NCBI RefSeq assembly: GCF_016785085.1
Contig: NZ_JAENHO010000007.1
Coordinates: forward strand, 496,001-560,000
Length of the DNA stretch: 64,000 nucleotides
Source: Paractinoplanes lichenicola
GTDB lineage: Bacteria > Actinomycetota > Actinomycetes > Mycobacteriales > Micromonosporaceae
Direction: 5' to 3'
Shown: positions 62,078 to 64,000 of the stretch, piece after piece
Layout of the letters: each line of letters opens with the position of its first letter
Numbering within the stretch: position 1 is the first letter of the stretch
Program-made: the position numbers and the translations under genes
The notes under the pieces: model-generated
What the model was told of the DNA's origin: nothing
The model's input: the letters and a program-made list of their open reading frames with translations, nothing else
Database searches by the model: none

Positions 62078-64000
62078 TTACAGGGCCGCCACGTAAGCCG
62101 CGATCCACGCCAGCGGCGCGTTCCAGTTGATCGTCAGCTCGTTCGTGGACCAGGACTGGATGTCGTCGATGTAGCAGAACTGGCCGACGCACCCGGTGAG
62201 CTTGCTCTGGGCGTACGGGTCCTGGATCGACGAGTTGGCCCCGCCCGCGAGCGTGCCGGCGGGCGGGTTGGGCAGGGCCGGGTCGAGCTGCTTGGCATAC
62301 CAGCGGCTGTGCTGGTTGTGCGAGTTCACCTCGCCGTAGCCGGTCACGTAGGACATGTTGAGCGCGTTGCGGCCGAAGATGTAGTCGAGCCCGGTCAGCA
62401 CGCCGTCGCGATACCGGTCGCGGCCGGTCAGCTCGTGCGCGGCCGCGATGACCACCATGTTGTTGAGGATGATGCTGTTCGAGCCCCAGTCCCACATGTT
62501 GTTCGCGGGCGCGTACGGAACCCCGTACGGGTGCTGCTTCTGAATCGCCAGGTACTTGTCGGCCCCGGCGATCACCGACGCCTTGACCTGGGCCAGGCCG
62601 GGCAGACGGTTCGGCACCAGCGCCAGGTCGAGGCGACCGGCCGCGGCCGTGTTCCCCCAGTCGAAGGCGCCGGCACCGAACACGTCGGCGGTGTGCTCGG
62701 GCGACGCGAGCACGTCCGCGGAGTACTGCTTCTCCCCCGTGGTGAGGAACAGCTCCGCGGCCGCCCAGTAGAAGTCGTCGCTCACCTTCGCGTCGTTGTA
62801 GGCGCCGCCGCCCACGCCGTCGGACTCCGGGGCGAGCAGGGCCGGGTTGGCCTTGGCGGCGGCGTACGCGGTCCGCGCGGCAGTGAGCGCTTTCTGCGCG
62901 AATGCGCGGTCGTGCTTGGCGTAGATGCGCGCGGCCTGCGCGGCGGTGGCGGCCAGGTTGAGCGTGGCCGCCGTGGACACCGGGTGCAGCTCGCGCGGTT
63001 GCGGGTCGAGGTGCGGCAGCAGCGGCAGCCCCGTCCAGTTCTGGTCGTGGATCTTGTGGTGGGCCATCCCCGCGTACGGCTTGCCCGCCGGGACCTGCAT
63101 CTTGAGCAGGAAGTCGAGCTCCCAGCGGACCTCGTTGAGCAGGTCGGGGGTGCCGTTGCCGCTCTCCGGGATGGCCAGGCCGACCTTGCGCAGGCCCGGA
63201 GTGCGCTCGTACGCGTTGAGCAGCTCCCACACCGAGATGCCGCCGTTGACGACGTACTTGCCGTGGTCGCCCGCGTCGTACCAGCCGCCGCGCACGTCCA
63301 GCTTGTAGTCGCACACGCCGGCCTGGCACGGGACGTCACCGTCACCCTGGTTGGGGGCGACGTCGACGTGCCCGGCCGGGCGGCCGTAGCCGGGGCGCAG
63401 GGCCTCGTCGATCGCGATGCCGCTGCGCTGGGTGTAGTAGAACTTCAGGGCGTCGGTGCGCAGTTTCGCGTACGCGTCCGCGTTGATGTCGAAGGGGCGG
63501 CTGGTCTCGCCGTCCGCCGTCAGGGTGAATCCTGTGCCCTTCGCTTTCACGGCGCTGAAGTCGATCGTGTGGACGTTCTGGCCGCTCGAGACGTCGACGC
63601 CACGCGGCTGCGACCTGCCGTTTCGCAGCGTTTTACCCGATTTGTTCCTCAGCTCCCAGGCGACTGGGGTCGTTTTGTCCGTCACGAGCGTCGCCACCTT
63701 GGGGCCCTGCGGAAGATAGGCGACCTGGTTGACCCGCACCCGCGGCCCGGTGTCCGGCTCGTACACCTCGGGCGGCACGCCACCGACGAGCGACACGTTG
63801 TCCACGCAGAACCTCCACGGATCCGGGCTGCCGCCGAGCTGGAACGCCACCTGCCCCTGCGCGGTGCTGGTGCTCGCGGTGAACGTCCACTCGTAATGCT
63901 GCGTCTCGCCCAGCACGGGCGACTGCTCGAAGTAGGTGTCGTACGGGTCCACCGCCAGCCCGACCACCGCCCGTACGGATCTGGCCGCACTGCCACTGGC
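62078..64000 (-). CDS. GH9 endoglucanase (5' end outside window)
   Basis: The open frame runs off the right edge, so the N-terminus (probably a signal peptide and part of a CBM) is missing. From the right: a CBM4/9-like sandwich end (ETQHYEWTFTASTSTAQGQV), an Ig-like CelD_N domain (VRVNQVAYLPQGPKVATLVT), and the GH9 (alpha/alpha)6 barrel. Catalytic regions: GGWYDAGDHGKYVVNG with the base Asp pair, the HNQHSRWYAK His-Arg segment, and SNELTINWNAPLAWIAAYVA with the acid Glu near the end. It cleaves beta-1,4-glucan and is secreted. An intact C-terminus shows no dockerin or second CBM. Confidence 0.92.
   Translation of the reverse strand, partial: ASGSAARSVRAVVGLAVDPYDTYFEQSPVLGETQHYEWTFTASTSTAQGQVAFQLGGSPDPWRFCVDNVSLVGGVPPEVYEPDTGPRVRVNQVAYLPQGPKVATLVTDKTTPVAWELRNKSGKTLRNGRSQPRGVDVSSGQNVHTIDFSAVKAKGTGFTLTADGETSRPFDINADAYAKLRTDALKFYYTQRSGIAIDEALRPGYGRPAGHVDVAPNQGDGDVPCQAGVCDYKLDVRGGWYDAGDHGKYVVNGGISVWELLNAYERTPGLRKVGLAIPESGNGTPDLLNEVRWELDFLLKMQVPAGKPYAGMAHHKIHDQNWTGLPLLPHLDPQPRELHPVSTAATLNLAATAAQAARIYAKHDRAFAQKALTAARTAYAAAKANPALLAPESDGVGGGAYNDAKVSDDFYWAAAELFLTTGEKQYSADVLASPEHTADVFGAGAFDWGNTAAAGRLDLALVPNRLPGLAQVKASVIAGADKYLAIQKQHPYGVPYAPANNMWDWGSNSIILNNMVVIAAAHELTGRDRYRDGVLTGLDYIFGRNALNMSYVTGYGEVNSHNQHSRWYAKQLDPALPNPPAGTLAGGANSSIQDPYAQSKLTGCVGQFCYIDDIQSWSTNELTINWNAPLAWIAAYVAAL

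Overview
The window is high-GC DNA, dense with genes. The gene content points to a filamentous actinomycete of the Micromonosporaceae, most likely an Actinoplanes-type genus. The reasons are the pgsA / DUF881 / small basic protein / DUF881 / gcvH / garA / ftsR / DUF151 / merR block also known from mycobacteria, an FxSxx-COOH RiPP locus, a GlnII-type glutamine synthetase, many GTG starts, and the recurrent word CCGTACGG. The genus is inference. No rRNA, tRNA or CRISPR array was seen.

Layout. 1-1.4 kb: a radical SAM/SPASM maturase (cut by the left edge) preceded by a 56-codon FxsA precursor ending Phe-Ser-Ser-Gly-Leu, with a promoter. 1.4-3.3 kb: a small hypothetical gene, a transglutaminase-like protein, a broken thioesterase and a methyltransferase. 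3.4-9.35 kb: the conserved phospholipid / cell-division / central-metabolism block on the minus strand. 9.6-12.6 kb: an SDR facing a WYL regulator, then a TetR regulator divergent from an SRPBCC protein. 12.6-13.3 kb: a scar holding an IS3 transposase tail, diverged repeats and a long hairpin. 13.3-16.7 kb: a MoxR-type ATPase and VWA pair. 16.8-19.2 kb: a frameshifted phzF and an ABC-F protein. 19.2-21 kb: a collapsed IS630 and a solitary tnpB. 21-27.3 kb: a hypothetical protein, a zinc metallopeptidase, N-formylglutamate amidohydrolase, glnII, a chemoreceptor and a DUF4142 protein. 27.4-31 kb: an Hsp70-TIR-FHA-membrane fusion, a GNAT and a SUKH protein. 31-35 kb: an HD hydrolase, an HxlR regulator, an SDR, a sialidase-like protein and an MCP-PilZ protein. 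35-39.8 kb: a tightly coupled minus-strand operon of S8 protease, sigma factor, a small protein and a TPR-CHAT protein. 39.9-46 kb: a TetR-controlled beta-oxidation operon. 46-50 kb: a diguanylate cyclase, small proteins, a 2OG-oxygenase with an aberrant 3' end, and a LysM/M15 peptidase. 50-54.3 kb: an ABC importer operon and a 45-residue exported peptide. 54.4-57.6 kb: an LRV-repeat protein with a probable CTG start, membrane and hypothetical proteins, and a DUF6082 gene next to a degraded copy of the 3' end of a GH15 gene. 57.7-64 kb: the intact GH15 gene, an SDR divergent from an AraC regulator, a DUF2087 regulator and a GH9 cellulase cut by the right edge.

How the genes work together. The most system-like parts are three. 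The first is the FxsA/FxsB peptide-maturation pair. The second is the S8 / sigma / small protein / TPR-CHAT operon, with every junction overlapping; it resembles by analogy a protease-released sigma-factor switch. The third is the Hsp70-TIR-FHA fusion, which joins a chaperone-like ATPase, a probable NAD-cleaving TIR effector and a phosphothreonine reader on a membrane anchor. Cyclic-di-GMP signalling appears twice (a GGDEF enzyme with an inhibitory site and a PilZ-tailed MCP). Several starts need manual correction: TTG for glnII, CTG for the LRV protein and perhaps for the CHAT protein.
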